Assembly (NCBI GenBank): GCA_937864005.1
Contig: CALMIL010000112.1
Location: 1 to 54,062 of the forward strand
Length of the DNA stretch: 54,062 nt
Direction of reading: 5' to 3'
From: an uncultured Burkholderiales bacterium
Lineage (GTDB): Bacteria > Pseudomonadota > Gammaproteobacteria > Burkholderiales > Burkholderiaceae_C
Both the position numbers and the translations under genes were made by a program. Positions 26,637 through 36,676 of the stretch are shown one piece after another (position 1 is the stretch's first letter; each line of letters opens with the position of its first letter). The notes beneath the pieces were generated by a model. That model was not told the origin of the DNA. It saw nothing but the letters and a program-made list of their open reading frames with translations, and did not search any database.

Positions 26637-27026
26637 TCACTGGCCCGGCTTCGACGGCGAGCCCGAAGCGGGGGCCTTGCCCGTTGCGGGCGCGCCGGAC
26701 GCAGCGGCCGGGGCAGGCGCCGGTTTCGTCTCGGCCTTGGCACCGACTTGCGCCGGCGCGGCGGCTTGCGACGGCTTGGCGTCGCCGCCGTTCGCCGACG
26801 CGGACTGGCCCGCGGACTTCGCGTCCGCCGCCGGTGACTTCGATTCGCCCTTGAAGTCCGTCACGTACCAGCCGGAACCCTTCAACTGAAAGCCCGCCGC
26901 CGTGACCTGCTTGCGAAGCGCCTCGGCACCGCACGCCGGGCAGGTGGTCAGCACCGGGTCGGAGACCTTTCGCAGCACGTCCATCGCGTGGCCGCAGGAC
27001 TCGCAACGATAGGCGTAGATCGGCAT
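26637..27026 (-). CDS. FmdB-type zinc-ribbon protein with long Ala/Pro-rich tail
   Basis: A 129-residue protein. The first ~50 residues are the FmdB regulatory zinc ribbon, with CESCG and CPACG as the two Cys pairs (MPIYAYRCESCGHAMD at the start). The remaining ~70 residues are a low-complexity Ala/Pro/Lys tail. It heads the operon that leads into DUF502 and aspS. The biochemical role of the family is unclear; the ribbon may bind nucleic acid or protein. Confidence 0.9.
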   Translation of the reverse strand: MPIYAYRCESCGHAMDVLRKVSDPVLTTCPACGAEALRKQVTAAGFQLKGSGWYVTDFKGESKSPAADAKSAGQSASANGGDAKPSQAAAPAQVGAKAETKPAPAPAAASGAPATGKAPASGSPSKPGQ

Positions 27027-27059
27027 GGCTAAGCTCTTGATTTCAAAGGAAAACCGTCC

Positions 27060-27065
27060 ATTATA
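27060..27065 (-). promoter_or_regulatory. Consensus –10 box upstream of fmdB
   Basis: A perfect TATAAT on the minus strand, 34 bases upstream of the fmdB ATG. No good –35 hexamer lies 16–18 bases further. It is the best promoter candidate for the fmdB–DUF502–aspS operon. Confidence 0.45.
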
Positions 27066-27257
27066 CGGAGCGCTGCCCCGCCACGCGGCGACGCTGGTCG
27101 GGGTGTGCCGCCAACGCCCGTTCGCGTTCCCGCATCGCGGTGCACGGAACAAACATGCGGCCCGCGTCGCCCGAATTCAATGTCGGCGAGAGGCCGACCC
27201 TAGAATGCTGGCCGATCGAAGGCCGGCCTCTGCCTGACCGTGAAGGAGAAGTGATCC

Positions 27258-28376
27258 ATGCGCAAGCTGTCGAAGCGCCTGCTGCTCGCCACCGCCCTGC
27301 CGTTCGCGCTCTGCGTCGCGACGCCGGCGCTCGCGGCGGACGCCGAACCCAAGGTGCTCAACATCTACAACTGGTCGGACTACATCGCCGACGATACGAT
27401 CAAGAATTTCGAGAAAGAGACCGGCATCAAGGTCCACTACGACAACTACGACAGCAACGAGGTGCTGCACGCCAAGCTCGTCGCCGGCAAGACGGGCTAC
27501 GACATCGTCGTGCCGAGCGCGCACTTCGCGAAGATGCAGATCGAAGGCGGCCTGCTGCAGAAGCTCGATCGCTCGATGCTCACGAACTGGGGCAACCTCG
27601 ACCCGGCGATCCTCGCCCAGCTCGCGAAGGTGGACCCGGGCAACCAGTATCTCGTCGACTGGATGTGGGGCTACATCACGGTCGGCATCAATGTCGACAA
27701 GGTCAAGAAGGCGCTCGGCGACCTGGCGATGCCCGAAAACCCGTGGTCGCTGATCTTCGATCCGAAATACGCCTCCAAGCTCAAGAGCTGCGGCGTGAGC
27801 ATCCTCGATTCGGCCTCCGAGGTGCTGCCGATCGCGCTCGGCTATGTGGGCAAGCCGGCGTTCAGCCGCAACGCGGCCGACTATCCTGCGGCGGCAGAAA
27901 TGCTCAAGAAGATCCGGCCCTATGTGACGCGCTTCTCGTCGTCGGGCTATATCAACGACCTGGCCGACGGCGCGCTGTGCGTCGTGATGGGCTATTCGGG
28001 CGACATCAATATCGCCCGCGCACGTGCAATCCAGGCCAAGAACGGGCAGAACATCGAAGCCCTCGTCCCGAAGTCCGGCGCGACGCTGTTCTTCGACACG
28101 ATGGCGATTCCGGCCGACGCGCCGCACCCGAAGAACGCGCACCTCTTCATCAACTACATCCTGCGCCCCGAGGTCGCCGCGGGCATCACGAACAAGGTCT
28201 TCTACGCGAACCCGAACAAGGCGTCGCTGAAGTTCGTGAAGAAGGACGTCGCCGAGAACAAGACGATCTTCCTCAGCGCCGACGAGCTGGCGGCGATGAC
28301 CGCGCCCGACAGCATGCCGCAGGATATCCGCCGCGTCCAGACGCGCACCTTCACCAATTTCAAGGCCGGGCGCTGA
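27258..28376 (+). CDS. potF: Polyamine (putrescine)-binding periplasmic protein, PotF-like
   Basis: A 372-residue type II periplasmic binding protein. The signal peptide ends after TPALA (about residue 26). Mature start KVLNIYNWSDYIADDTIKNF and GYSGDINIARARA match PotF/SpuD. A strong ribosome site, GAAGGAGAAG, precedes the ATG. No potGHI transporter genes follow: the next gene is ubiB on the opposite strand. It must work with a transporter elsewhere or act as a sensor protein. Putrescine versus spermidine cannot be told from the sequence. Confidence 0.9.
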   Translation: MRKLSKRLLLATALPFALCVATPALAADAEPKVLNIYNWSDYIADDTIKNFEKETGIKVHYDNYDSNEVLHAKLVAGKTGYDIVVPSAHFAKMQIEGGLLQKLDRSMLTNWGNLDPAILAQLAKVDPGNQYLVDWMWGYITVGINVDKVKKALGDLAMPENPWSLIFDPKYASKLKSCGVSILDSASEVLPIALGYVGKPAFSRNAADYPAAAEMLKKIRPYVTRFSSSGYINDLADGALCVVMGYSGDINIARARAIQAKNGQNIEALVPKSGATLFFDTMAIPADAPHPKNAHLFINYILRPEVAAGITNKVFYANPNKASLKFVKKDVAENKTIFLSADELAAMTAPDSMPQDIRRVQTRTFTNFKAGR

Positions 28377-28392
28377 CGCCGCGCAAGGCCGA

Positions 28393-29940
28393 TCAGCGGA
28401 AAGCGACGATCAGCTCCATCGCGATCAGCCCGAGCAGGAAGCCGACGCCGGTATAGGCGATGGCGCGCAGCATGCGGTTCGTGCGCCGCTGCTCGACGAG
28501 CAGCGCTTCGAGCAGCCGCGGGTCGGTCGCAAGCGGCTGTTCGAGCGCGCGATGCACGAGCCGCGGCAAATCGGGGATGAGCTGCACGTAGCGCGGCGCC
28601 TCGTTCTTGAGCCGCTCGACGAAGCCGGCCCAGCCGACCTGATCGTTCATCCAGCGCTCGAGGAAGGGCTTGGCGGTATTCCAAAGATCGAGATCGGGGT
28701 CGAGGTCGCGCCCGAGCCCTTCGACGTTGAGCAGCGTCTTTTGCAGCAGCACGAGCTGTGGCTGGATGTGCACATTGAAGCGGCGCGACGTCTGAAACAG
28801 ACGCAACAAGACGTTGCCGAGCGAAATGTCCTTCAGCGGCCGGTCGAAATGCGGCTCGCAGACGGCGCGGATCGCGCCTTCGAGCTCGTCGACGCGCGTC
28901 GTCGGCGGCACCCAGCCCGATTCGACGTGCAGTTCGGCGACACGCTTGTAGTCGCGCCGGAAGAAGGCGATGAAGTTCTGCGCCAGGTACTCCTTGTCGA
29001 CCTCGGTGAGCGTGCCGACGATGCCGAAGTCCAGCGCAATGTAGTGCCCGAAAGTCTCCGGCGCGATGCTGACCTGGATATTGCCGGGGTGCATGTCGGC
29101 ATGGAAGAAGCCGTCGCGAAAGACCTGCGTGAAGAAGATCGTCACGCCGTCGCGCGCGAGCTTCGGGATGTCGACGCCCGCCTCGCGCAGCCTGGCGCGC
29201 TGGCTGATCGGCACGCCGTACATGCGTTCCATCACGATCACGCTGCTGGTGCACAGCTCCCACACCATCTCGGGCACGAGGATCAGGTTCAGGCCCTGCA
29301 TGTTGCGGCGCAGCTGGGCCGCATTGGCTGCCTCGCGCACGAGGTCGAGCTCGTCGTGCAGATAGTTGTCGAACTCGGCGACGACTTCGCGCGGCCGCAG
29401 GCGCTTGCCGTCCACGCTCACGCGCTCGACCAGACGCGCCAGCGTGCGCAGCAGCGAAAGATCGTCCTCGATGATGTCGAGCATGCCCGGGCGCAGCACC
29501 TTGACCGCGACCTGGCGCCCGTCCTCGAGCACCGCGAAGTGCACCTGCGCGATCGATGCGCTGGCCACCGGCTCGGGCTCGAACGCCGAGAAGATCGCCT
29601 CGATCGGCCGCCCGAATGCCTGCTCGACGAGGCGGCGCGCCTGCGCCGCAGGAAACGGCGGCACGCGATCCTGCAGCTTCGCAAGCTCGTCGGCAACGTC
29701 GGTCGGCAGCAGGTCGCGCCGGGTCGAGAGCACCTGGCCGAACTTGACGAAGATCGGCCCGAGCCGCTCCAGCGTCAAGCGCATGCGCTCGCCGCGCGGC
29801 GCGTCGAGTTTTCGGCCGACCGTGATCACCCGCACCAGCGCCCGCACCCAGCGCTGGCGAAATCCCGACAGCGCGAGCTCGTCCATGCCATAGCGCAGGA
29901 CGGTGAAGATGATGAGAACGAGCCGGGCGAAGTGCCTCAT
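28393..29940 (-). CDS. ubiB: Ubiquinone biosynthesis protein UbiB
   Basis: A 515-residue atypical kinase/ATPase of the ADCK/UbiB family needed for ubiquinone synthesis. The KxGQ motif ([16 protein letters not shown]), the Ala-rich nucleotide loop (ASASIAQVH), HADMHPGN and ALDFGIVG are present. Two C-terminal transmembrane helices follow (about residues 475–513). The ATG overlaps the ubiJ stop by 4 bases, so the two are coupled. ubiE, the usual third partner, is not in the window. Confidence 0.95.
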   Translation of the reverse strand: MRHFARLVLIIFTVLRYGMDELALSGFRQRWVRALVRVITVGRKLDAPRGERMRLTLERLGPIFVKFGQVLSTRRDLLPTDVADELAKLQDRVPPFPAAQARRLVEQAFGRPIEAIFSAFEPEPVASASIAQVHFAVLEDGRQVAVKVLRPGMLDIIEDDLSLLRTLARLVERVSVDGKRLRPREVVAEFDNYLHDELDLVREAANAAQLRRNMQGLNLILVPEMVWELCTSSVIVMERMYGVPISQRARLREAGVDIPKLARDGVTIFFTQVFRDGFFHADMHPGNIQVSIAPETFGHYIALDFGIVGTLTEVDKEYLAQNFIAFFRRDYKRVAELHVESGWVPPTTRVDELEGAIRAVCEPHFDRPLKDISLGNVLLRLFQTSRRFNVHIQPQLVLLQKTLLNVEGLGRDLDPDLDLWNTAKPFLERWMNDQVGWAGFVERLKNEAPRYVQLIPDLPRLVHRALEQPLATDPRLLEALLVEQRRTNRMLRAIAYTGVGFLLGLIAMELIVAFR

Positions 29941-30494
29941 CGCGGGCCGGCAGCGGGCACGCCCGTCGGCTCGGTGCGCGGCGTTCGCACGGCCATCGCC
30001 GACAGCGTGCGCAGCGCCTGGCGCAGCCCGCCGGCGAGCAAGCGCCCGATGCGGGCAATCTCGTGTGCCGGCGCCGGGCCTACGAGCCGCTCGAGGTCGT
30101 CCTGCACGTCCCAGCGCAGGTTGTCCATCAGCCAGCTCAGGTCGGCCGCGAACTGTGCGTCGCCCTGCACGTCCACCCTGGGCTGCTCGCCGCCGGCAAC
30201 CAGCGCGAGCAACATCGCGGGGTTCGAGGCGTCGAGTCGCAATTGCAGATCGACATCCTGCGGCGCTTCGGCGCCGCACCACTCGAGCAGCCCGGCGGGC
30301 GTGACACGAAACACCAGATCCGGCAGCGGCGGCAGCAGCGCGGGCCAGCCGTCGAGCTGCAGGCGCAGGGCGCGCCCGTCGTGCGCACGCAGCTTGTGCG
30401 TCGCGACCGCCTCGCCGGCCAGGACATGATTGACGAGCAGGGTCAGACGCTGCGCCAATGCACTGCCGAACGACGACGCGAGGGCGTGAAACAT
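29937..30494 (-). CDS. ubiJ: Ubiquinone biosynthesis accessory factor UbiJ (SCP2 domain)
   Basis: A 185-residue protein with an N-terminal SCP2-like lipid-binding domain (residues about 10–110) and a C-terminal helical part. UbiJ binds ubiquinone intermediates in the soluble Ubi metabolon. Identity is supported by the ATGA overlap with ubiB as in other proteobacteria. I chose the ATG at 30494 ([17 protein letters not shown]), the usual N-terminal pattern; frames extending further upstream are shadows. Confidence 0.88.
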   Translation of the reverse strand: MFHALASSFGSALAQRLTLLVNHVLAGEAVATHKLRAHDGRALRLQLDGWPALLPPLPDLVFRVTPAGLLEWCGAEAPQDVDLQLRLDASNPAMLLALVAGGEQPRVDVQGDAQFAADLSWLMDNLRWDVQDDLERLVGPAPAHEIARIGRLLAGGLRQALRTLSAMAVRTPRTEPTGVPAAGPR

Positions 30495-30737
30495 TTGCGG
30501 ATTGTAGGCACCGCGAAACCTCGCTCCCCATGGCCCGGAGTCTCTTGCGGGGCCGTTTGTGGGCGAGAATTCACTTTGCCTCGGTCGCGCCGCGCAGACG
30601 CATCGCCGATGCCTGCGGCGCGTCGGCGCAAGTGCCCGCCAACCCGAATCGGCGCTTCGATCCACCGCTGCTGCTGCAAATTCGATCGACGACAGATCAG
30701 AGAACGAACTTGGCGGTCATTCGCCTTTCCTTGCCAA

Positions 30738-32129
30738 ATGTTCGAAGAGCGCACCTACAACCGGACTTTCTACAGCGCACCGCAATCGGTCACGTCGCTC
30801 GTCGCGGCGTTCGTCGAGCCGACGATCATCGTTGCCACGTATATCGCGATCAGCCTGCATTTCGACGAGCCGATCGGGCGCCCGGCGCTCACGCTGTGCC
30901 TGCTGGTCTTCGCGCTCACCTTTCCCGGGCGCAATCGGTTTCGCGACAACCTGACCGCCGCCGGCGTCGATATCGTCGGCTCCTGGGTGACGTTGCTCGT
31001 GATCCTCGCGCTATGCGGTTATGCGACCTTCAGCCTGAAGTATTTCGAGGAGAGCGTTCTGCTCGCCTGGGCGCTCGTCACGCCGTTCGTGCAGTGGGCC
31101 GCGGTCTGGATCGGCCGCAAGATCGTACGGGCGGCCGCGGCCAAACCGGAGAATCGACGCACCGCGATCATTGTCGGCGCCGGAGCGCTCGGCGTGAAGG
31201 TTGCCAAGGCGTTGGGTGGCGCCGACAGCGGGATCGACTTCGTCGGCTATTTCGACGACCGCGTCAACGGCCGGGTCGACCCGCAGGCGAACGACAAGCG
31301 CCTCGGCGGGCTCGCCGAGGTGGCCAACTACATCCGCGCTCACACCATCCGCGAAGTCTTCATCACGCTGCCGCTCGGCTCGCAGCCGCGCATCGTCGAA
31401 CTGCTCGAACAGGTGCAGGGAACGACGGCGTCGCTCTACTTCGTTCCCGACGTGTTCGGCATCAGCATCATCCAGGGCCGGTTGCAGGACATGAACGGCA
31501 TGCCGATCGTCGGCATCTGCGAGACGCCGTTCACCGGCGCGAACGAACTCGTCAAGCGCGCGAGCGACGTCGTGCTCGCATCGATCATCCTGGTACTGAT
31601 CTCGCCGCTGCTGCTCGCGGTCGCGATCGGTGTCAAGCTCAGTTCGCCCGGGCCGGTGATCTTCAAGCAGCGCCGCAACGGACTCGATGGCGAGGAGATC
31701 ATCGTCTACAAGTTCCGCTCGATGACGACGCAGGACAACGGGTCGGTCGTCGTCCAGGCAACAAGGGGCGACCCGCGCATCACGCGCTTCGGCGCCTTCA
31801 TCCGGCGCACCTCGCTCGACGAACTGCCCCAGTTCGTCAACGTGCTGCAGGGCCGGATGAGCATCGTCGGCCCGCGTCCGCATGCGGTCGCGCACAACGA
31901 GCAGTACCGCGCAATCATCAAGGCCTACATGGTGCGCCACAAGGTCAAGCCCGGCATCACCGGCTGGGCGCAGGTCAACGGCCACCGCGGCGAGACCGAC
32001 ACGCTCGACAAGATGAAGGCACGCGTCGAATACGACCTCGAATACCTGCGCAACTGGTCGCTCGCGCTGGACCTGCAGATCATTGTGCGTACCATTCGCC
32101 TCGTCCTGTTCGACAGGCACGCCTATTGA
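30738..32129 (+). CDS. wcaJ: Undecaprenyl-phosphate glycosyl-1-phosphate transferase, WcaJ type
   Basis: A 463-residue polyprenyl glycosyl-phosphotransferase that starts the exopolysaccharide repeat unit on undecaprenyl phosphate. Four N-terminal transmembrane segments (to about residue 110), a CoA_binding_3 domain (IIVGAGALGVKVAKALGG), a further helix near 270–295, then the catalytic Bac_transf domain: FKQRRNGLDGEEI, YKFRSM, LPQFVNVLQGRMSIVGPRP and KPGITGWAQVNG. The sugar is probably glucose or galactose. There is no good ribosome site before the ATG. First gene of the operon up to manC. Confidence 0.92.
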   Translation: MFEERTYNRTFYSAPQSVTSLVAAFVEPTIIVATYIAISLHFDEPIGRPALTLCLLVFALTFPGRNRFRDNLTAAGVDIVGSWVTLLVILALCGYATFSLKYFEESVLLAWALVTPFVQWAAVWIGRKIVRAAAAKPENRRTAIIVGAGALGVKVAKALGGADSGIDFVGYFDDRVNGRVDPQANDKRLGGLAEVANYIRAHTIREVFITLPLGSQPRIVELLEQVQGTTASLYFVPDVFGISIIQGRLQDMNGMPIVGICETPFTGANELVKRASDVVLASIILVLISPLLLAVAIGVKLSSPGPVIFKQRRNGLDGEEIIVYKFRSMTTQDNGSVVVQATRGDPRITRFGAFIRRTSLDELPQFVNVLQGRMSIVGPRPHAVAHNEQYRAIIKAYMVRHKVKPGITGWAQVNGHRGETDTLDKMKARVEYDLEYLRNWSLALDLQIIVRTIRLVLFDRHAY

Positions 32130-32175
32130 TCTCGGCAGGCAATGCGCTCAATCACCCTACGCGGAGACTTCTCGC

Positions 32176-33411
32176 ATGCAGCTTCGAACCGCCCGCACGC
32201 TCGCCCTGTGCCTCGGTCTCGCCTCCAGCGTCGCCGCGCTGGCCGAAACGAGTCCGTACTACATCGGCGCGAATCAGGCCTTCAGCTACAACTCCAACCT
32301 GTACTCGACTCAAAGCAACGAACTCGCCAGTTGGTATTCGACGACCAGTATCGTCGGCGGCTTCGATCAGTCCGTCGGGCGTCAGCACTTCTACGGGTCG
32401 GGCAACTTCGGCTACAACTATTTCTTCAACAACGATGCCCGCAACCTCAACAGCAACAGCTATGGCGTGAACGTCGGCTGGGACTGGGAGACCGTCGAAC
32501 GGCTCTCGGGCACCGCTCGGCTGACAGCGAACCAAAGTCTCGTGTACTACAGCATCGGTGGTGGACAGCCCAACGCGCAGCAGAAGAATATCCAGAATCT
32601 GAGCCAGGCCGATCTGACCGGCCGCTACGGCATCTCGCCCGACATCGCGTTGAACCTCGGCTACACCTACCGGCGGGTGAACTTCTCAGCCGAGCAGTAC
32701 GCCTACGAGGAATACAACCAGAACACCGGCAGCATCGGCCTGACCTACGGCAGCCACGGCATCTGGACATACGGGGCGGCATTTCGTTTCCAGCGCACCG
32801 AGTATCCCTTCTACCCACATCCGTTCCCGAGCACCAAGCTCGGCGACACCGGCGACGGCAAGAATTTCGACTTCACGATCAAGTGGGTGCCCAGCGGGCT
32901 GAGCACAGTGGACGTGCGCCTGTCCTACAGCGACATCAACTACGACATCAACAACGGGCGCGACTTCAACGGATTCAATGGCTCGCTGACCTGGACGTGG
33001 AACCCGACCGGCAAGATCTTCTCCGGTCTGACCCTCATCGGAGCCCCCGGCGACTCATCCACCTTCTACGCATTCATCGGCGAGCCGGTGCGCGTCGACA
33101 CCAGCCGATTCGCCCGCACCATCCGGTGGTACGGCACCTATCTCGCGACGGGCAAGACGAAGTTCACCTGGAACCTGAGCCTCACCAAGGACTATCTGGA
33201 GCAGACGATCTTCTCCAGCACGCAACAAGGCTCGGACCTGGTCACGACAGGCAGTCTGGGTGTGAGCTATGCCCCGACCCGAAACAGCCAGCTCGCCTGC
33301 AATGTGGGGTACCTGGATCGCTCGGCCTCGGACAACGCGCTGCGCTGGGGCATGTCCTATCCATACAGCACGACGACCTTCAGCTGCTCGGGGCAGTTGG
33401 TACTCCAATGA
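32176..33411 (+). CDS. Outer-membrane beta-barrel, EpsL-like EPS protein
   Basis: A 411-residue protein with a signal peptide (cleavage after VAALA, residue 23) and a long series of amphipathic strands rich in Tyr, Asn and Ser, typical of an outer-membrane barrel of about 16–18 strands. It ends in LVLQ. Barrels of this kind (EpsL family) occur in betaproteobacterial exopolysaccharide operons and are proposed to help polymer cross the outer membrane. The GGAGA before the ATG is good. GC content is lower than in the flanking genes, at least partly because of the amino-acid composition. Confidence 0.75.
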   Translation: MQLRTARTLALCLGLASSVAALAETSPYYIGANQAFSYNSNLYSTQSNELASWYSTTSIVGGFDQSVGRQHFYGSGNFGYNYFFNNDARNLNSNSYGVNVGWDWETVERLSGTARLTANQSLVYYSIGGGQPNAQQKNIQNLSQADLTGRYGISPDIALNLGYTYRRVNFSAEQYAYEEYNQNTGSIGLTYGSHGIWTYGAAFRFQRTEYPFYPHPFPSTKLGDTGDGKNFDFTIKWVPSGLSTVDVRLSYSDINYDINNGRDFNGFNGSLTWTWNPTGKIFSGLTLIGAPGDSSTFYAFIGEPVRVDTSRFARTIRWYGTYLATGKTKFTWNLSLTKDYLEQTIFSSTQQGSDLVTTGSLGVSYAPTRNSQLACNVGYLDRSASDNALRWGMSYPYSTTTFSCSGQLVLQ

Positions 33412-33474
33412 ACCTGCACCGCTGCGCGCCGAGCAGATCCGGCAGCGCCTTGCGTGCCGCGTAGAAGCCGCGAC

Positions 33475-34524
33475 GTGACGGCGACAACGATTCTCCTCAC
33501 AGGCGCGACCGGCTATATCGCGTCGCACACCTGGCTTGCGCTCGAGGTAGCGGGGCATCGCGTCGTCGGCGTCGACGACTTCTCGAACAGCTCGCCCGCC
33601 GTCCTCGAGCGCTTGCACCGCCTGGCCGGCCGCGCGCCGGATTTCGTACGCGCCGACGTCTGCGATGCCGCGGCGATGGAGCGGATCTTCGGGCAGCGCC
33701 GGATCGATGCCGTCGTCCACTTCGCCGCTTTCAAGGCGGTCGGCGAATCGGTTGCCAGGCCGCTCGCCTACTACGCGAACAACGTCGGCGCGTTGATGAC
33801 GGTCTGCGCGGCGATGCAGCGCCATGGCTGCAAGCGCATGGTGTTCAGCTCGAGCGCGACCGTCTACGGCAATCCGAAGGCGCTTCCGATACGCGAAGAC
33901 GCTCCTCTGGCCGCGAGCAACCCCTACGGCGCGACCAAGCTGATCGGCGAGTCGCTGCTGCGCGACATTGGCACCTCCGACGCGCAGTGGCAGACCGCCT
34001 GCCTGCGCTACTTCAATCCGGTCGGCGCGCACGAGAGCGGCCTGATCGGGGAAGACCCGCGCGGCACGCCGAACAACTTGATGCCCTTCGTCGCGCAGGT
34101 CGCGGTCGGCCGCCGCGAATGGCTGCAGGTCTTCGGCAACGACTACGACACCCCCGACGGCACCGGCGTGCGCGACTATATCCACGTCACCGACCTCGCC
34201 GAGGGCCATGTCGCCGCGCTGCGCTGGCTGCTCGCCAACGACGGCTCGCTCACCGTCAACCTCGGCACCGGCCACGGCTACAGCGTGCTCGACGTCGTGC
34301 GCGCCTTCGAGCGCGCGAGCGGGCGCGGCGTGCCCTACCGCTTCGCACCGCGCCGCCCCGGCGACGCGGGCGCCGTCTATGCCGACCCGGCGCTCGCCCG
34401 CGCCACCCTCGGCTGGCAGGCCGAGCGTACGCTCGATGCGATGTGCGAAGACAGCTGGCGCTGGCAGAGCATGAATCCGCAGGGTTTTGCGCCCGCCCAG
34501 CCGCTGAAGGAAGCCCTGCTGTGA
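33475..34524 (+). CDS. galE: UDP-glucose 4-epimerase
   Basis: A 349-residue extended SDR interconverting UDP-glucose and UDP-galactose. Catalytic SSSATVYG and the Tyr/Lys of NPYGATK are present, along with [12 protein letters not shown] and [14 protein letters not shown]. The NAD loop reads [11 protein letters not shown], with Ala in place of the third Gly of TGxxGxxG. The start is a GTG at 33475; another GTG at 33454 would add 7 basic residues. Its stop overlaps the gmd start (GTGA). Confidence 0.93.
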   Translation: MTATTILLTGATGYIASHTWLALEVAGHRVVGVDDFSNSSPAVLERLHRLAGRAPDFVRADVCDAAAMERIFGQRRIDAVVHFAAFKAVGESVARPLAYYANNVGALMTVCAAMQRHGCKRMVFSSSATVYGNPKALPIREDAPLAASNPYGATKLIGESLLRDIGTSDAQWQTACLRYFNPVGAHESGLIGEDPRGTPNNLMPFVAQVAVGRREWLQVFGNDYDTPDGTGVRDYIHVTDLAEGHVAALRWLLANDGSLTVNLGTGHGYSVLDVVRAFERASGRGVPYRFAPRRPGDAGAVYADPALARATLGWQAERTLDAMCEDSWRWQSMNPQGFAPAQPLKEALL

Positions 34525-35660
34525 CGACCCCGAAGCACAAGGTCGCGCTGATCACCGGCGTCACCGGGCAGGACGGCGCCTACCTGTCCGAACTGCTGCT
34601 CGACAAGGGCTACGAGGTGCACGGCATCAAGCGCCGCGCGAGCCTGTTCAATACCGACCGCATCGACCACCTGTACCAGGACCCGCACGTCGAGCATCAG
34701 CGCTTCACGCTGCACTACGGCGATCTGACCGACAGCACGAACCTGATCCGCATCATCCAGCAGGTGCAGCCCGACGAGATCTACAACCTCGCCGCGATGA
34801 GCCACGTCGCGGTGAGTTTCGAGACGCCGGAGTACACGGCGAACGCCGACGCCGTCGGCACGCTGCGCCTGCTGGAAGCGATCCGCATCCTCGGCCTCGA
34901 GAAGAAGACGCGCTTTTATCAGGCCTCGACGAGCGAGCTCTACGGCCAGGTGCAGGAGACGCCGCAGAACGAGAAGACGCCGTTCTACCCGCGCAGCCCG
35001 TACGCCGTCGCCAAGATCTACGGCTACTGGATCACGGTCAACTACCGCGAGGCCTACGGCATCTATGCCTGCAACGGCATCCTCTTCAACCACGAAAGCC
35101 CGCTGCGCGGCGAGACCTTCGTCACGCGCAAGATCACGCGCGCGATCTCGCGCATCGCGCTCGGGCTGCAGGATTGCCTGTACCTGGGCAACCTGTCGGC
35201 GCTGCGCGACTGGGGCCATGCGCGCGACTACGTGCAGGTGCAGTGGCTGATGCTGCAGCAGGACACGCCCGAGGACTATGTGATCGCGACCGGCGTGCAG
35301 AACAGCGTGCGTCAGTTCGTCGAATTCGCGGCGCGCGAACTCGGCATCACGATCGCATTCAGCGGCGAAGGCAGAAACGAGATCGGCACCGTCGCGCGCA
35401 TCGATCCGGTCGGCGGCGAGATCAGGGCCAATTGCCAGGTCGGCGCGGTCGTCGTGCGCGTCGACCCGCGCTACTTCAGGCCGACCGAGGTCGAGACCCT
35501 GCTCGGCGATGCGAGCAAGGCCAGGGCGAAGCTTGGCTGGACGCCGGCGACGAGCTTTGCCGAGCTGGTGCGCGAGATGGTCGAGGCCGACTACGCCGCC
35601 GCACGCCGCGACAGCCTCGTCAAGCAGGCCGGCTTCAGGGCCTACGACTACAACGAGTGA
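34521..35660 (+). CDS. gmd: GDP-mannose 4,6-dehydratase
   Basis: A 379-residue dehydratase that makes GDP-4-keto-6-deoxymannose, first step to GDP-L-fucose. [16 protein letters not shown] is the NADP loop, [16 protein letters not shown], the STSELYGQ active site and [12 protein letters not shown] with the catalytic Tyr-x3-Lys are typical, as is [10 protein letters not shown]. The GTG start overlaps galE; the stop overlaps the fcl start. Works in series with fcl and manC. Confidence 0.96.
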   Translation: MTTPKHKVALITGVTGQDGAYLSELLLDKGYEVHGIKRRASLFNTDRIDHLYQDPHVEHQRFTLHYGDLTDSTNLIRIIQQVQPDEIYNLAAMSHVAVSFETPEYTANADAVGTLRLLEAIRILGLEKKTRFYQASTSELYGQVQETPQNEKTPFYPRSPYAVAKIYGYWITVNYREAYGIYACNGILFNHESPLRGETFVTRKITRAISRIALGLQDCLYLGNLSALRDWGHARDYVQVQWLMLQQDTPEDYVIATGVQNSVRQFVEFAARELGITIAFSGEGRNEIGTVARIDPVGGEIRANCQVGAVVVRVDPRYFRPTEVETLLGDASKARAKLGWTPATSFAELVREMVEADYAAARRDSLVKQAGFRAYDYNE

Positions 35661-36676
35661 TGCCGGCGATGAAGCACGACGCCCGCATCTACGTCGCCGG
35701 CCATCGCGGCCTCGCCGGCTCGGCGATCGTCCGCCGCCTGCAGTCTGCTGGCCACGCGAATCTGCTGCTGCGCACCCATGCCGAACTCGAGCTGACCGAC
35801 GCGCGCGCGGTGCGCGACTTCTTCGACGCCGAACGGCCGGAATATGTCTTCCTCGCCGCAGCGAAGGTCGGCGGCATCGTCGCCAACAATACCTATCCGG
35901 CCGAGTTCATCCGCGACAACCTCGCGATCCAGACCCACATCATCCACAGCGCGTGGCAGTGCTGCGTGAAGCGCCTGCTCTTCCTCGGCTCGAGCTGCAT
36001 CTACCCCAAGCTCGCAGCGCAGCCGCTGCGCGAGTCATCGCTGCTGACCGGCCCGCTCGAGCCGACGAACCGGCCCTATGCGCTCGCCAAGATCGCCGGC
36101 ATCGAGATGTGCTGGAGCTACAACCGCCAGTACGGCACGCGCTATCTGGCCGCGATGCCGACCAACCTGTACGGCCCGGGCGACAACTACCACCCGCAGA
36201 ACAGCCACGTCATCCCGGGGCTGCTGCGCAAGTTTCACGAGGCCAAGGCGAGCGGCGCCGACAAGGTCGTCGTCTGGGGCACGGGCACGGTGCGGCGCGA
36301 GTTCATGTTCAGCGACGATATGGCCGCCGCCTGCGTCTTCCTGATGAGCCTGCCCGATGCGCAGTTCGACGCCCTGCTCGGCAGCGACGAATCGGCGAGC
36401 GGCCGCTTCGAGCCGCCGCTCGTCAACGTCGGCGTCGGCACCGACCTGACGATCGCCGAGCTTGCGCTGCAGATCAAGCATGTCACCGGCTTTCAGGGCG
36501 AGATCGCCTTCGACGCCTCGAAACCCGACGGCACGCCGCGCAAGCTGCTCGACGTGAGCCTGCTCGCGCGCGCCGGCTGGCAGGCGACGACGCCGCTTGC
36601 CGACGGCCTGCGCATCGCCTACCGCGACTATCTCGCCGACCAGGACGCATTGCATACCGCCGACACCGCACCATGA
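35660..36676 (+). CDS. fcl: GDP-L-fucose synthase
   Basis: A 338-residue epimerase/reductase that turns GDP-4-keto-6-deoxymannose into GDP-L-fucose. [53 protein letters not shown] and [13 protein letters not shown] are diagnostic. Two in-frame ATGs (35660 and 35669) could start it; the first overlaps the gmd stop (TGATG). It also overlaps manC at its end (ATGA). Confidence 0.95.
   Translation: MPAMKHDARIYVAGHRGLAGSAIVRRLQSAGHANLLLRTHAELELTDARAVRDFFDAERPEYVFLAAAKVGGIVANNTYPAEFIRDNLAIQTHIIHSAWQCCVKRLLFLGSSCIYPKLAAQPLRESSLLTGPLEPTNRPYALAKIAGIEMCWSYNRQYGTRYLAAMPTNLYGPGDNYHPQNSHVIPGLLRKFHEAKASGADKVVVWGTGTVRREFMFSDDMAAACVFLMSLPDAQFDALLGSDESASGRFEPPLVNVGVGTDLTIAELALQIKHVTGFQGEIAFDASKPDGTPRKLLDVSLLARAGWQATTPLADGLRIAYRDYLADQDALHTADTAP

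Noticed and set aside
30495..30737. Upstream extension of wcaJ or a small gene between ubiJ and wcaJ
   Set aside because: The open frames here are Arg/Pro-rich and lack motifs; the interval most likely carries the divergent promoters only.
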